In this document: positions 24,239 through 36,819 of the stretch, piece by piece
Layout of the letters: each line of letters opens with the position of its first letter
How positions within the stretch are numbered: the stretch's first letter is position 1
Source of the DNA: Megaustenia siamemsis
Taxonomy: Eukaryota > Mollusca > Gastropoda > Stylommatophora > Ariophantidae
Assembly (NCBI GenBank): GCA_032433765.1
Contig: JAVIAB010000051.1
Location: 81,670,847-81,734,846 of the forward strand
DNA length: 64,000 nucleotides
Direction of reading: 5' to 3'
Made by a program: the position numbers and the translations under genes
The notes under the pieces: model-generated
Told to the model about the DNA's origin: nothing
What the model saw: the letters and a program-made list of their open reading frames with translations, nothing else
The model's database searches: none

Positions 24239-24300
24239 TCAAGTGAGAGTAAAGCCAGGAAGAAACCACAAATTCAATGTTTTTAAATTCCACATTGTTT

Positions 24301-24372
24301 GGTGATAATGGAACCCCCGACCTTCGTGACCAGAAGCCGACGTCTTACCTTTGACCACCAAGCTCCGTCATA
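24301..24372 (-). mobile_element. tRNA-like SINE head fragment
   Basis: The reverse complement reads GAGCTTGGTGGTCAAAGG, then a GTCGGCTTCT block and GGTCGGGGGTTCC, resembling the A-box-to-B-box part of a tRNA gene (B box degenerate). The AAG-CG-TCGGCTTCT core is shared with the better tRNA-like segment at 45365-45460, suggesting one SINE family. No CCA end or clear tail is visible. Confidence 0.5.
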
Positions 24373-24544
24373 TATATTTAACAGCAAAAAACATATGCGA
24401 AATTGGAGTGGGGGAAAAACGGGGATAATCATAAACTGCTATTTTTAGAACGACCGGATGTCAAATAATTAATGAAAATGGAGGTGAAAATAATTTTTTT
24501 TTTTAAAAGCTCCAATGAGGAAGATGTTTGTGTTAGATAAGAAA

Positions 24545-26100
24545 CAAAAATTAATGTGAGAATATTCAGAGAAATTAATGTAACAATATGCAACGTAACC
24601 AATATGAGAACATACAACGTAATAAATATGAGAATATACAACGTAATGAATGAGAGAATTTACAATGTAATGAATGTGAGAATATACAACGTAATAAATA
24701 TGAGAATATACAACGTAATAAATATGAGAACATACAGCGTAATAAATATGAGAACATACAGCGTAATAAATATGAGAACATACAACGTAATAAATATGAG
24801 AACATACAGCGTAATAAATATGAGAACATACAGCGTAATAAATATGAGAACATACAACGTAATAAATATGAGAACATACAGCGTAATAAATATGAGAACA
24901 TACAACGTAATAAATATGAGAATATACAACGTAATAAATATGAGAACATACAACGTAATGAATGTGAGAACATACAACGTAATGAATGTGAGAACATACA
25001 ACGTAACGAAGCTGAGAACATACAACGTAATAAATATGAGAACATACAGCGTAATAAATATGAGAACATACAGCGTAATAAATATGAGAACATACAGCGT
25101 AATAAATATGAGAACATTAGGCGTAATAAATATGAGAACATACAGCGTAATAAATATGAGAACATACAACGTAATAAATATGAGAACATACAGCGTAATA
25201 AATATGAGAACATACAACGAAATAAATATGAGAATATACAAGGTAATGAATGTGAGAACATACAACGTAATGAATGTGAGAACATACAACGTAATGAATG
25301 TGAGAACATACAACGAAACGATGCTGAGAACATACAACGTAATGAATGTGAGAACATACAATGTAACGAAGTTGAGAACATACAACGTAATGAATGTGAG
25401 AACATACAACGTAATGAATGTGAGAACATACAACGTAATGGATGTGAGAACATACAACGTAATGAATGTGAGAATATACAACGTAACGAAGCTGAGAACA
25501 TACAACGTAATGAATGTGAGAACATACAACGTAACGAATGTGAGAACATACAACGTAATGAATGTGAGAACATACAACGTAATGAATGTGAGAACATACA
25601 ACGTAACGAATGTGAGAACATACAAAATAATGAATGTGAGAACATACTACACGCAGAATGTGAGAACATACAAAATAATGAATGTGAGAACATACAAAGT
25701 AACGAATGTGAGAACATACAACGTAACGAATGTCATAAAGTACATCGTAATTAATGTGAGAACATACAACGTAATTAATGTGAGAACATACAACGTAATT
25801 AATGTGAGAACATACAACGTAACGAATGTCATAAGGTACAACGTAATTAATGTGAGAGCATACAACGTAATTAATGTCAGAACATATAACGTAATGAATG
25901 TGAGAACATACAGCATAACTAATGAGTGAAAAACAGCATAATAAGTGTGGGAACACACAACATAACTAATGTGAGAACATACAATATAATGAATGTGAGA
26001 ACATATAAACATAACTAATGTAAGAAAATAACGAATGTTAGATCATGGAATGTAATAAATGTGAGAACATGCATTATGATTGTGAGAACATACGTTTTGA
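24545..26100. repeat. 24-bp minisatellite, about 62 copies
   Basis: Tandem GAGAACATACAACGTAAT + GAATGT (or AAATAT) units. The AAATAT type fills most of the left half and GAATGT the right, and the last third decays (TCATAAAGTACATCG and similar). It resumes briefly at about 26600-26680 after a LINE insertion. The 24-bp unit is exactly 8 codons, so stop-free frames of several hundred codons exist on both strands; none is a gene. Confidence 0.98.
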
Positions 26101-26119
26101 ATATGAGACTATAGAATAT

Positions 26120-26565
26120 CATCATCATCATCATCAAGTACCGGGCCTGTTGGCGTAGGTGATTATGTCTCTCCACAACTTTCGATCTCGACAGTTATTT
26201 ATCATTTCTGTTGTTGACTTTCTGCAAAGCCATTCTCTTAAGCTGTCTGGTATTTTTTTTTCTTTGATTCCCTCTATCTCTTCGTCCCTCAATTTGTCTT
26301 GTTGTTACAATATATTCCAGTTGTTCTCTTCTCATTACATGGCCAAAAAATGGTGATCGTTTCTTCCTAATATTTGAAATTAGCTCTCGTTTTGCTTTAA
26401 CCTCTTTCATGACATGTTCATTACTCTTCTTAGCTGTCCATGATATTCTCAATATTCTTCTGTAAAACCACATTTCTACAGACTCCAGTGATTTTCTTGT
26501 CTATTGTCCATGATTCACATCCATATTTTAAGACTGGCTCTACATAACATTTAAGAACTCTATAC
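26120..26565 (-). mobile_element. LINE group A 3' end inserted in the 24-bp array
   Basis: The minus strand encodes RVLKCYVEPVLKYGCESWTI, then (after a frameshift near 26470) MWFYRRILRISW, NEHVMKEVKAKRELI, FFGHVMRREQLEYIV, and a 3' end that appears on plus as (ATC)n AAGTACCGGGCCTGTTGGCG. The flanks CTATAGAATAT (26109-26119) and CTATACAATAT (26560-26570) match at 10 of 11 positions and may be the TSD. Array units lie on both sides, so the LINE landed inside a pre-existing minisatellite. Confidence 0.9.
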
Positions 26566-26599
26566 AATATAAGGAATGTAAAAAAAAAAACTGCAGCAC

Positions 26600-26682
26600 A
26601 TTCAATATGAGAATATACAACGTAACACATGTGAGACCATACAACATAATGAATGTGTGACCGTAGACGGTAATGAATTAAA
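26600..26682. repeat. Right remnant of the 24-bp array
   Basis: Three to four decayed units (GAGAATATACAACGTAACAC, GAGACCATACAACATAATGA) continue the array beyond the LINE insertion. Confidence 0.8.
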
Positions 26683-26904
26683 AAGTTGGAGGACCAGCAC
26701 AGGAAACAAAATGAGGTGTCCTTGACCGGACCGTTGCACCACCTGCAACTTAAGAATGAACAGGATCAGCTGATGTTCAACTTACGACGTCACATCTGAA
26801 ATCTGATTCATTTAGGGAAAAAAAATTAATCAAACGTTGCTTTCCTTTCTTGATATGGGGAATAAAATAAAGTTATCATAGCTTTTGTAGAGCTTATCAC
26901 GATC

Positions 26905-28930
26905 ATGTGTCATGTCGGTTGGCGTAGGTGATCATCTCTCTCAACATTACTCGGTTCTTCATGTATGTCATAACTTCAGTAGATGATCATCTCTCCCAAC
27001 ATTACTCGGTTCTTCATGTATGTCATAACTTCAGTAGGTGATCATCTCTCTCAACATTACTCGGTTCTTCATGTATGTCATAACTTCAGTAGGTGATCAT
27101 CTCTCTCAACATTACTCGGTTTTCATGTATGTCATAACTTCAGTAGGCGATCATCTCTCCCAACATTACTCGGTTCTTCATGTATGTCATAACTTCAGTA
27201 GGTGATCATCTCTCCCAACATTACTCGGTTCTTCATGTATGTCATAACTTCAGTAGGTGATCATCTCTCTCAACATTACTCGGTTCTTCATGTATGTCAT
27301 AACTTCAGTAGGTGATCATCTCTCCATATATGTCATAACTTCAGTAAGTGATCATCTCTCCCAAAATTACTCGGTTCTTCATGTATGTCATAACTTCAGT
27401 AGGTGATCATCTCTCTCAACATTACTCGGTTCTTCATGTATGTCATAACTTCAGTAGGCGATCATCTTTCTCAACATTACTCGGTTCTTCATGTATGTCA
27501 TAACTTCAGTACGTGATCATCTCTCTCAACATTACTCGGTTCTTCATGTATGTCATAACTTCAGTAGGCGATCATCTCTCTCAACATTACTCGGTTCTTT
27601 ATGTATGTCATAACTTCAGTAGGCGATTATCTCTCTCAACATTACTCGGTTCTTTATGTATGTCATAACTTCAGTAGGTGATCATCTCTCCCAAAATAAC
27701 TCGGTTCTTCATGTATGTCACAACTTCAGTAGGTGATCATCTCTCTCAACATTACTCGGTTTTCATGTATGTCATAACTTCAGTAGGCGATCATCTCTCC
27801 CAACATTACTCGGTTCTTCATGTATGTCATAACTTCAGTAGGTGATCATCTCTCCCAACATTACTCGGTTCTTCATGTATGTCACAACTTCTGTAGGTGA
27901 TCATCTCTCCATATATGCCATAACTTCAGTAAGTGATCATCTCTCCCAAAATTACTCGGTTCTTCATGTATGTCATAACTTCAGTAGGTGATCATCTCTC
28001 TCAACATTACTCGGTTCTTCATGTATGTCATAACTTCAGTAGGCGATCATCTTTCTCAACATTACTCGGTTTTTCATGTATGTCATAACTTCAGTACGTG
28101 ATCATCTCTCTCAACATTACTCGGTTCTTTATGTATGTCATAACTTCAGTAGGCGATCATCTCTCTCAACATTACTCGGTTCTTCATGTATGTCATAACT
28201 TCAGTAGGTGATCATCTCTCCCACAATAACTCGGTTCTTCATGTATGTCATAACTTCAGTAGGTGATCATCTCTCTCAACATTACTCGGTTTTCATGTAT
28301 GTCATAACTTCAGTAGGCGATCATCTCTCCCAACATTACTCGGTTCTTCATGTATGTCATAACTTCAGTAGGTGATCATCTCTCTCAACATTACTCGGTT
28401 CTTCATGTATGTCATAACTTCAGTAGGTGATCATCTCTCTCAACATTACTCGGTTCTTCATGTATGTCATAACTTCAGTAGGTGATCATCTCTCTCAACA
28501 TTACTCGGTTCTTCATGTATGTCATAACTTCAGTAGGTGATCATCTTTCTCAACATTACTCGGTTCTTCTTGTATGTCATATCTTCAGTAGGCGATCATC
28601 TCTCTCAACATTACTCGGTTCTTCATGTATGTCATAACTTCAGTAGGCGATCATCTCTCTCAACATTACTCGGTTCTTCATGTATGTCATAACTTCAGTA
28701 GGCGATCATCTCTCTCAACATTACTCGGTTCTTCATGTATGTCATAACTTCAGTAGGTGATCATCTCTCTCAACATTACTCGGTTCTTCATGTATGTCAT
28801 AACTTCAGTAGGTGATCATCTCCCACAACATTACTCGGTTCTTCATGTATGTCATAACTTCAGTAGGTGATCATCTCTCTCAACATTACTCGGTTCTTCA
28901 TCTATGTCATAATTTCAGTTGGTGATTTTT
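26905..28930. repeat. 55-bp minisatellite derived from a LINE 3' end, about 36 copies
   Basis: The left edge reads ATGTGTCATGTCGGTTGGCG then TAGGTGATCATCTCTCTC, the same 3'-terminal sequence that ends group A LINEs in antisense (compare 41613-41650: ATGTGCCATACCGGTTGGCG then TAGGTAATCATGTCCCTC). The part from TAGGTGATCATC to CATAACTTCAG is then repeated about 36 times, after which ordinary LINE antisense sequence continues at 28931. Internal landmarks recur: a shortened unit with CTCTCCATATATG at about 27322 and 27909 (587 bp apart), giving a higher-order period. Confidence 0.93.
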
Positions 28931-29560
28931 TATTATGCTATTTGGATAAGCCGTTCAATGTTCTTTTCTTGATTTTCCTCCGCTCTTCTTTCCATTCATT
29001 CTGCCAGCTGTTATAACATTCTCAATGCCCTCTTTTAGATTATATGTGCCCAATAAATTTTAGATTGTCTGATCCTTATGATTTTTATTATATAGCTGGT
29101 TTCTCCAGCTCGTTTTAAACATTCTTCATCTATAATTATTGCTATCCATGGAATTTGTAACATTTTTCTGACAAACAACATTTTCTCTGCTGCCTCTAAT
29201 GTTCTTTGTGCTGTCTTGCTTATTGTCCATGACTCGCTTTTATATACCAGAACAGTTTCGATATAGCACTTTATGACACGTTTTCTACATTAATTGACAA
29301 TGATTTGATAGAATGTTTTTCATTCCATGGGATTCTGCCTTTGCTTGTCCTATTCTGCTTCTAATTTCGGCAATGCATCTGCCATCAGATATTATCGATC
29401 CCAGGTATTTTAATCTGTGTTTTAGGATTTTTCCATTTACTTTTACCCTACATTCGCGTGCACTTGTTGTCTTTGATACAATCATAGTTTCTGTCTTTTC
29501 CTATGCTGAGAGTCAGACCTTCTTGTTCACTTTCTGTCACTGACAGATTATTATTGGTAG
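28931..29560 (-). mobile_element. LINE (group A-like), body of the element carrying the 55-bp array
   Basis: The minus strand reads, with frameshifts and stops, MIVSKTTSARECRVKVNGKI, LKYLGSIISDGRCIAEIRSR, IGQAKAESHGMKNILSN, then an SESWT-type block, KMLFVRKMLQIPWIA and EEGIENVITAG. This order (RT thumb, LGS motif, C-terminal helix) is typical of LINE ORF2. Its 3' end lies to the left, where the tandem array replaces the normal 3' tail. Confidence 0.85.
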
Positions 29561-30695
29561 CCATTTAACAAAAATATAATATAATTAAAATAAAAGAAAA
29601 ACATTCGGACGTTGCAATGAACCAGACACACAATTTACATCTAAAATTGGATAAATATTAAAGAAAATGCTACAAATAAAAGGAGAAAAATGATTACTTC
29701 ACACAATAATTTAAAACAAGTTAACGTAGATTATTTGGAAATTCAGATGATTATACCGATAATCATTTGTGTAATCTTTAAAAAAAAATTGTTATTAAAA
29801 TAATAATCATGAACGTTTGATCTTAGCAAAAGGAGATTGAACCATAATGGGAGGTTTACTGAAAGCATGTTAAGCGTGAGCCTGGAAATAAGAATGCGAA
29901 TCCGAAAATGAAAGCAAGAAACAAGAATACGACCATGCATGAACGCACTACAGGAAGAACTTAAGAAGAGAAATAAAATAATAAATGTTACAATGAAAGA
30001 AGGCATACAGGTAAAGTAGAGGTGAAGACACACGAAACAGTGAAACAAAGATACATGTGCACACTTTAAAACACGGCCAGAATACTGTCAGCAACACTAA
30101 AACGAACAAAAACAATGTCTATAAACACTTTATGAAAACATTACGATATGTGGGATGAATGTCACAATGTTATAAAGAAGTTTTACAGGTAAAGTAGTAG
30201 AGATGGCATAAAAAGCAACAGTGAAGCTATGGCAAATGTGGACACTAAAACATCGCCAGGGTACTATTAATAAAGCAGCAATATCACAATGAACTGGTGA
30301 AAGAAAACAGAGAACAATTATCAGATATGATAATAAACGACAGACGGGTTGTATTTTTTTTAAATTGACTCGGGTAGAAGCATAAGCCTTCTATTTGGTT
30401 TTATATTCACCTGCTATGTATTGAACGTGGTTTCACTCTGGGTCTGAAGATACTCCAACGAACTATTTATAAGGTGGAACTAAGTCTAAGACAAAATGCA
30501 CAAATGTATTTTTCCGTTATGACAAAAAGAGCACGAAAGCCATTGAAGGTAAGACAGACGTGATGTTCTTTGACCAGGAAATAGTGTCCGATCGACTTAA
30601 CAGAAACCGATTATCGAGCGAATTCAAGTAATATAGTGTAATTGGATGAGACATTCTCGTGTATTGTCACACTTGACAGGAAATGTAGAGAACTG
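29561..30695. other. No recognisable feature
   Basis: AT-rich DNA. A 101-codon minus frame (29743-30048) is hydrophobic low-complexity without similarity. A diverged duplication of the phrase CAGGTAAAGTAGAGGTG (about 30009, 30187) is visible. Confidence 0.45.
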
Positions 30696-30699
30696 AACT

Positions 30700-31440
30700 C
30701 AATCGTGGTCAATGCGGAGGTCACTGATCTGGGATAACACAGATAACAAAGATACAGTCATCTATACAAACGGATCCGTAATACGACACCAAAGGACTGT
30801 ACGGACATTTACAGCACGCTCGGCAGGCTGAAAAGTCACGGAAGACAGTGGTGCATACGTAATGACCACGATTAGCATGACGATTGAGGTAATGGCAGTG
30901 ACCAGGGCATTCATTTGGTTAGAGTCACAAGACTACACCCACGCCTGCATACTAAGTGATTCGATGGGCATGATAAGAAAAGTGGAGGCGGGTTCTGTAT
31001 GCAGGCAATGGGTACAGTTATTGCAGAAGTAAAAAAAATACGTTGAGTCACCTTTGTCAACGTCACTGTGAATAAGGGAGTACGGGGAAATGAAAGAGCG
31101 TACAGGCTGGCTATTTGTCCTGTCGTTGGAGACGGTTAACTAATGGATCGGGCGGACATCATCAATACCCTCCGAGATGTGGTAAAGGCACAGGATTTCG
31201 ACAACCATGAGTCCACAACACTTCTTCGGATGAAAGAGATGGGAGTTAAGATGGGCACATCCAGAAACGAGAAACTTAGTGGGCGTATAAGACGACTTAA
31301 CCAACACAGAGCTGGAGTCGTTAGTCGCTGGACACTGCAGGATTTGCTGAGGAGGGAATCTCTGTGAGCATGCTCGGAGTGCAATGATGATGACCCGCAA
31401 ATAACTCAATAACTTAATGCATCAATAAAGATGCGTTAAA
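30700..31440 (+). mobile_element. LINE group G RNase H domain and 3' end
   Basis: Plus-strand frames with a few stops and shifts contain a recognisable RNase H core: VIYTNGSVIRHQ (normally TDGS), then IEVMAVTRAFIWLESQDYTH, ACILSDSMGMIRKVEAGSV (LSDS carries the third acidic residue), and a diverged V-KG-RGNERA-type segment. Downstream 31143-31367 stays open (MDRADIINTLRDVVKAQDFD to LQDLLRRESL). The element ends GATGATGACCCGCAAATAAC. An RNase H placed after RT is typical of I, Nimb, R1 and related LINEs. The RT part is absent (5' truncation). The catalytic Asp-to-Asn change in the first motif and the stops show it is dead. Confidence 0.85.
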
Positions 31441-33160
31441 AATAATAAAAACATTCTTAAAGACATCTATCAGGCGTACGGTACTGGGATAAACAATGGA
31501 AAGACAAAAAAGTTAGTTGATGTAAATGTATCAATATTTGATATTACTAACAAAGGAAAGATATTATGTAAGATAGTTGAAGTACTAAAACAGGATTTTC
31601 GATGTTGATGTCAAATTAGATAAAGAAGTTGTAATCAAACAAAATAAAATATCAAATAGTACCAATCAATGAACATGAAAATGTTACTATGCAAGCAAAA
31701 TCAAATTAAATTAATAAATGTATGTTTGAACCTACATTGTGCTACAAATGTGAGAAAGACAGTTTTTGTTTTAAAACTGTAATCGTAAAATCATATACAA
31801 ACTGATAAGAAATGCTGCAAACAAAACAAAGGGAGATGTGTTCAATTTAAAAACCAGAAAGTATTTCGAATATCAAATAATTAAAATTTGGTCATACCGC
31901 TTCAGGGGGTCAGTGAATAAGAACCGGTGAAGATTCAAATCTACCTCCAGGTGTAAGACACGAAATAGACTAACTTGTCTGACCTAAGCTAGTTGGGACC
32001 AAAGAAGGAAGGCAACCTGCTACACTAAATATTATGCTAAGTGGTGTACTTGGCGGGTAAGGTGCAGATATCAACTTGGTGTACAAACAACATATATACG
32101 CCGATTTAACGTCCTTCGAATGCGGGAGATGAAGTAGCCCTCGATCGAATGCAAAATGGAGAAAAATGTGAAACCCCATTACGTCAACCCTTCCTTGCCT
32201 CTTCCTCATGTCCTCGTTTTTTTAATGTTAAACCTATGACAGCATATCGTGGATTACTTACAACTCATACAATAAGATACTGAATACATTTCTCACATGT
32301 CATCGGATGAGCATACTCTGAATCCCCTGAAATCAACAAATTAAAGAAATTGAAATGTTTGATCGTGTCATATTTCCCAGTATGGCCACTCTTCTCTGCC
32401 GGCGTCACCAAACATCGTTGTGTCACATATAACGAATGGAGACCGAGGGATATCCAAAAATTCCCAGTTATGAAATTTGACAGCTGGCAGCCTCCTCCCC
32501 TGCTACAATGACATCTCCAAACGTGATCGTGAATATTGAAAACAATTTTTTTTTATCTATTCGTGCAAGATGGAAGCAACATCAACATGTCTCGTTGACT
32601 ATCATTTGCCGGTTAGCAATCTATTACTTTAAATTTTGTCTAGTAAAACGAACTTGTTTTTTTTTTTTACCTTATCCCTAGTAAGTACTTGTATTTTATA
32701 CACGAATGTGTGCGCTTGAGCATGTTTGTGCTTACTTCTCTTATCTCACTATGCGTGCATGTATTAAATATTATCAAGTCATATGTCAATTGTAGAACCT
32801 TGCATTCATCAGTCTGTCTGAAAGAATATCCGTCTTTATCTAGATCTCCCACTTTTATGTTTTCTGTGACTTTTGACGTATTCATTGTATTTTAATTTCT
32901 TCTGTAGAATGGTGTTTACAAGCTAGTTCTTTTATATAATGTGTCTTCATTGCTCTTTTTTCATTATCCAAGGTTTCGTCAGTATGTTTCTGTAGCATTT
33001 GTTTCAAGTGAATATATTTTCTTCAATGATGTTTGCGAGATCATGATTCTGCCTTTTTTACTGTCTTGCTGTTGGTGAGCCGCATGTTCTTCAAGGGGTT
33101 TAATTTTTTTGTTTTGCTGTTGCTAATCTCATATTTAAAAATATATGTATGTATGGCCTT
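31441..33160. other. No recognisable feature
   Basis: AT-rich DNA with several small frames lacking similarity (e.g. 31970-32209 minus, 32667-32885 minus). A weak tRNA-like phrase at 31915-31965 was considered and not accepted. Confidence 0.45.
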
Positions 33161-33164
33161 TGGC

Positions 33165-33581
33165 GTCTTGACAGACGGTTGGAAGTAAGCATTCATGACT
33201 TGACAGACGGCTGGTAGTAAGCATTCATGACTTGACAGACGATTGGTAGTAAGCAATCATGACTTGACAGACGGTTGGAAGTAAGCAATCATGACTTGAC
33301 AGACGGTTGGAAGTAAGCATTCATGACTTGACAGACGGTTGGTAGTATGCAATCATGACTTGACAGACGGTTGGAAGTAAGCATTCATGACTTGACAGAC
33401 GGTTGGTAGTAAGCAATCATGACTTGACAGACGGTTGGTAGTAAGCAATCATGACTTGACAGACGGTTGGAAGTAAGCATTCATGACTTGACAGACGGTT
33501 GGTAGTAAGCAATCATGAATTGACAGACGGTTGGTAGTAAGCAATCATGACTTGACAGACGGTTGGTAGTAAGCAATCATA
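33165..33581. repeat. 32-bp minisatellite, about 13 copies
   Basis: Units contain GACTTGACAGACGGTTGG then TAGTAAGCAATCAT or AAGTAAGCATTCAT. The two 3' variants alternate irregularly. A LINE tail sits at the right edge. Confidence 0.97.
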
Positions 33582-33591
33582 ATAAGTCAGT

Positions 33592-33822
33592 CTATCTATC
33601 TATTGACCTTTCGAGCCGTTGCCGGCCCAGGTGGCATAGACCCAGATACTCTTTCTCTTATCTAAATTGTATTCTAGCAGTTTTCAATCCTTGTAAAGAT
33701 ATTTTATCAAATCTCATCATTTGTCTCTGTTCTGTGCAAGCAACTCTATCTTATTGAGTGAGCCGATTCCTGATGCTCTTGCCTCTCTGATCAATGTTCT
33801 TCTCAGTGATTGGTCACTGGTG
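33592..33822 (-). mobile_element. LINE group C 3' tail with 10-bp TSD
   Basis: This matches in antisense the 3' 210 bp of the 48896-50679 element: TGACCTTTCGAGCCGT, GGCATAGACCCAGATA, CAAATCTCATCATTTGTCTC, and TTGCCTCTCTGATCAATG. A (CTAT)n stretch marks the tail. ATAAGTCAGT occurs at 33582-33591 and 33823-33832 and is the probable TSD. The last 14 bp before the right TSD do not match the long copy and may be filler added at 5' joining. Confidence 0.88.
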
Positions 33823-33832
33823 ATAAGTCAGT

Positions 33833-34530
33833 AGATTGGTAAAAATTGTAGTACTTTATGCCGGATGCTGCTTTGCCGAACAGCATCTCTCGTGGCTGAA
33901 TCTGCCAATATTGGATAGACAGATCCGGCCACATAACGAGTAAGATGTATTCATGGATCCATTTTGTTATGTTTCTTTCCATGTGCAACGATATGCAGCT
34001 AGATTTTCCCAGTTTGTTTCACTGATAGAGAATTCACTCAAGGAAGCCCTGCAACCATCCTTATATCTCAGCACTGGTCTGCACTGGTCTTTGGTCTATT
34101 TCCGTCCTTAAGTTTTTCATACGATGTTTTTGGGGGAATACAACTGTTTGCCATTCTTCTTACATGACCCTGCCACCTTAGTCTACAACTCCTAAGTGGT
34201 GCCATGATGCGTGGAGGTTTGGCTTATTGTAAGACATTATAGTTGATTACTTTGTCTTGCAATTTGATGTTCATAATCTATCGAAGGCAATGCACATGAA
34301 TGATGCTTAACCTTTTCTCCTGCACTGCATAGGTAGTCCATGTTTTTGATCCGCATAGAAGTGTACAAAGCACGCAACTTTGGTAAATTTAAATCTTAGT
34401 CCTGAATGTTAATTTGGTGTTGGTCCATGCTCTATCTTTAAGTTTACCAAATGTGGTAGTTGCCTTTCCTATTCGGTAATTTATTTCTTCATCAAGGAAG
34501 ACGATTATTATTGAATCCAAGACACGTGGT
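33833..34530 (-). mobile_element. LINE group D 3' region with zinc-finger end
   Basis: Minus-strand frames with stops read a thumb-like ILF...KFTK region, LRSCRLRWQGHVRRMANS, and a C-terminal SLCGRICLSNIGRFSHERCC followed by SAKQHPA. The same zinc-finger-like end occurs at 55386-55890 (SFCGRVCLSNIGRISHERSC). The copy is diverged and shifted, with no intact frame. Confidence 0.8.
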
Positions 34531-34698
34531 CCTAACGTTCCATGTGCTAAATATGATAGATGGTGTTTTCTTTCTGCTGTGGTACTGAGATTTATTTGTG
34601 CTTGCTATGACTGGGCCAATAATATGAAGATTATACACTTTGGCCCAAAACGCACTACCCCCTTCTCGGCTCCTCTTTTAAGTGTTTTAAAATTTTCA

Positions 34699-34826
34699 CA
34701 TGTGTGTATGTATGTGCGTGTGTCAGTGTGTGTGTGTCAGTGTGTGTGTGTGTCAGTGTGTGTGTGTCAGTGTGTGTGTGTCAGTGTGTGTATGTCAGTG
34801 TGTGTGTGTGTCAGTGTGTGTGTCAA
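34699..34826. repeat. (TG)n microsatellite with TGTCAG units
   Basis: TG runs regularly broken by TCAG (TGTGTGTGTCAG repeats, about ten). Confidence 0.96.
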
Positions 34827-34829
34827 TTA

Positions 34830-35192
34830 ACTCTATTGTGCAAAACATTGCAGAAATTATTGTTTATCGTTAAAGAAATAAGATCAATTCCAACCATACA
34901 AAATGCTCTAAAAAGTCTAAATTATTTCAGGCGTAGAACTACGATGTTAACAGGACTGGAAGATTAGACACGAAATGGTTTTTGTCATGAAACAGAGGAA
35001 GTTCGACAATTAGAATTCATCAGATGGTCTCTGTGACATCTTTATGAGCAACTACCCTTATCACCAGATCTAAATGCAACTACCCTTATCACCAGAACGG
35101 CATTTGTGGCAGTCACTGCAGACCTGTGATAGCGCTCCATGAATATATTACAGACGGCAGCGTTTTTTTTTTTTTTAATGTAATGATGAAAG
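34830..35192. other. No recognisable feature
   Basis: AT-rich spacer. A short duplication (AACTACCCTTATCACCAGA, 35049 and 35078) is visible. Confidence 0.5.
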
Positions 35193-35290
35193 AAACTGAA
35201 GCAGCCTGTCACACCACGTGCTGGCGTATAGAGAATATGGAGTTAGTTTCCAAATACTTTATAAACCTTCATAACACTTTTTTTTTATAA
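35193..35290 (-). mobile_element. SINE tail fragment (diverged)
   Basis: CCTGTCACACCACGTGCTGG then CGTATAGAGAATATGGAGTT aligns with the 3' part of the SINE family found at 41764, 47044, 51281 and 56267. It lacks the tRNA-like head and is the most diverged copy. Confidence 0.65.
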
Positions 35291-35705
35291 TGAGGTGAGA
35301 GGCAGTCTTGTCATTATATCCCAGATGAAGGTATTTTCAGGAAACACAGTAGTGCTAATGGACACAATCAGAAATTTTCGATGATAATTCTAAGACAAGA
35401 CAAAGGTAAGCAAAGCTCAAACAAAATCCTGCTTGTGTTTGTGTGTGTTTTTTTTTCTAATGTGGTTGGATTCATGGTAGTGATTGAGAAGGCATTGCAC
35501 ATCTTGCTCAAAGCTCTTGTACTTTCTCATTCTCACAGTCAGTTCTCAGTGAAACCGTCCATCAGTCGATCCATGGATCATCTTTTCAAGATGTGAGCTT
35601 CACTGCAGTCGGAGCATCCCCATATCTGTTCCTCCACCCTTCAAAGAATTTCTTGAAGAGTGTTCCGACAGATTGTCCTGTCAGGTGTTGCTTGTAGACA
35701 CAAGG
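35291..35705. other. No recognisable feature
   Basis: Unclassified DNA leading into the next array. Confidence 0.45.
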
Positions 35706-35707
35706 TC

Positions 35708-36125
35708 TTCTCCATCTGAGCACACATTATTGACCAGATCCCAAGTCGTTCCCCATGTGAGCACACATTATTGACCAGATCCCGAGACGTTCCCCATGTG
35801 AGCACACATTATTGACCAGATCCCGAGACGTTCCCCATGTGAGCACACATTATTGACCAGATCCCGAGTCGTTCCCCATGTGAGCACACATTATTGACCA
35901 GATCCCGAGACGTTCCCCATGTGAGCACACATTATTGACCAGATCCCGAGTCGTTCCCCATGTGAGCACACAATATTGACCAGATCCCGAATTGTTCCCC
36001 TTCTGAGCACACATTATTGACCAGATCCCGAGTCGTTCCCCATGTGAGCACACAATATTGACCAGATCCCGAGTCGTTCCCCATCTGAGCACACATTATT
36101 GACCAGATCCCGAGTCGTTCCCCAA
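35708..36125. repeat. 41-bp minisatellite, about 10 copies
   Basis: Units contain GAGCACACATTATTGACCAG then ATCCCGAGTCGTTCCCCATGT, with CGAGACG, CACAATATTG and CATCTG variants. Minus-strand frames give repeats of ERLGIWSIMCAH style, an artefact. Confidence 0.97.
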
Positions 36126-36815
36126 CTCATGAAATAATCATGAAGCCAGCACTTTGATATCTCTCTCAAATAATCTTCTCTAGGCACACGTGTCCCCAAA
36201 TCCCTCCATTAAACTGTAGTAATCACAGACACCATATAAACAACATCAAAATACCCCGTTCATGGATGTATAAGCTTTTTTTCTAACACTTTATCACCAA
36301 TTTCCCCAAAATATTTCCATTTAATACTATCAATACCTCGTACTTTATTTGTGAAAGAGATTGCTTAATTAATAGATTTCTTTCTTCTGCTTTAGCTATA
36401 CAGGCCAAAGCTTAACATCAGCTTTCACAAAAAACTTAAAAGAAGCTTTGGTTGCTTAAAATAGCTAGCCGCCAAAAACAAAATTGTCTTGAAAATATTA
36501 CATTAGAGCAGTTCCAAATTCGAGGTTTAATAATTATAAATAACAGAAGAAAACTAAAGATAGAATGTTAAAACTCATAGGATAAAACAAACACATTTTT
36601 CGACTCAGTCATTAACGGGAGATAAATACAAATAAGACAAGTTGCAAATAAGAGCACATATAAGAAGCAAACATAAACTAGTGACAGCTTTACCGCAGCT
36701 CTATATAGCTCTTGTTTTCATATCTATCCCCCTTAAATAATATACTCTGTGGCAGCACTCGGAAACTGCACTAAATAACCAGCAAGATGATATCATCGTC
36801 TTCTACTTTCTTTCA
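36126..36815. other. No recognisable feature
   Basis: AT-rich DNA. No domain, RNA or repeat signature recognised. Confidence 0.5.
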
Positions 36816-36819
36816 ACTC

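Noticed and set aside
24556..25956. 457-codon plus frame and 279-380-codon minus frames
   Set aside because: Produced by a 24-bp (8-codon) repeat; no unique sequence or plausible start context.
31915..31965. Possible tRNA or tRNA-SINE head (AGATTCAAATCT region)
   Set aside because: Only a loose B-box likeness; no A box or foldable cloverleaf was found.
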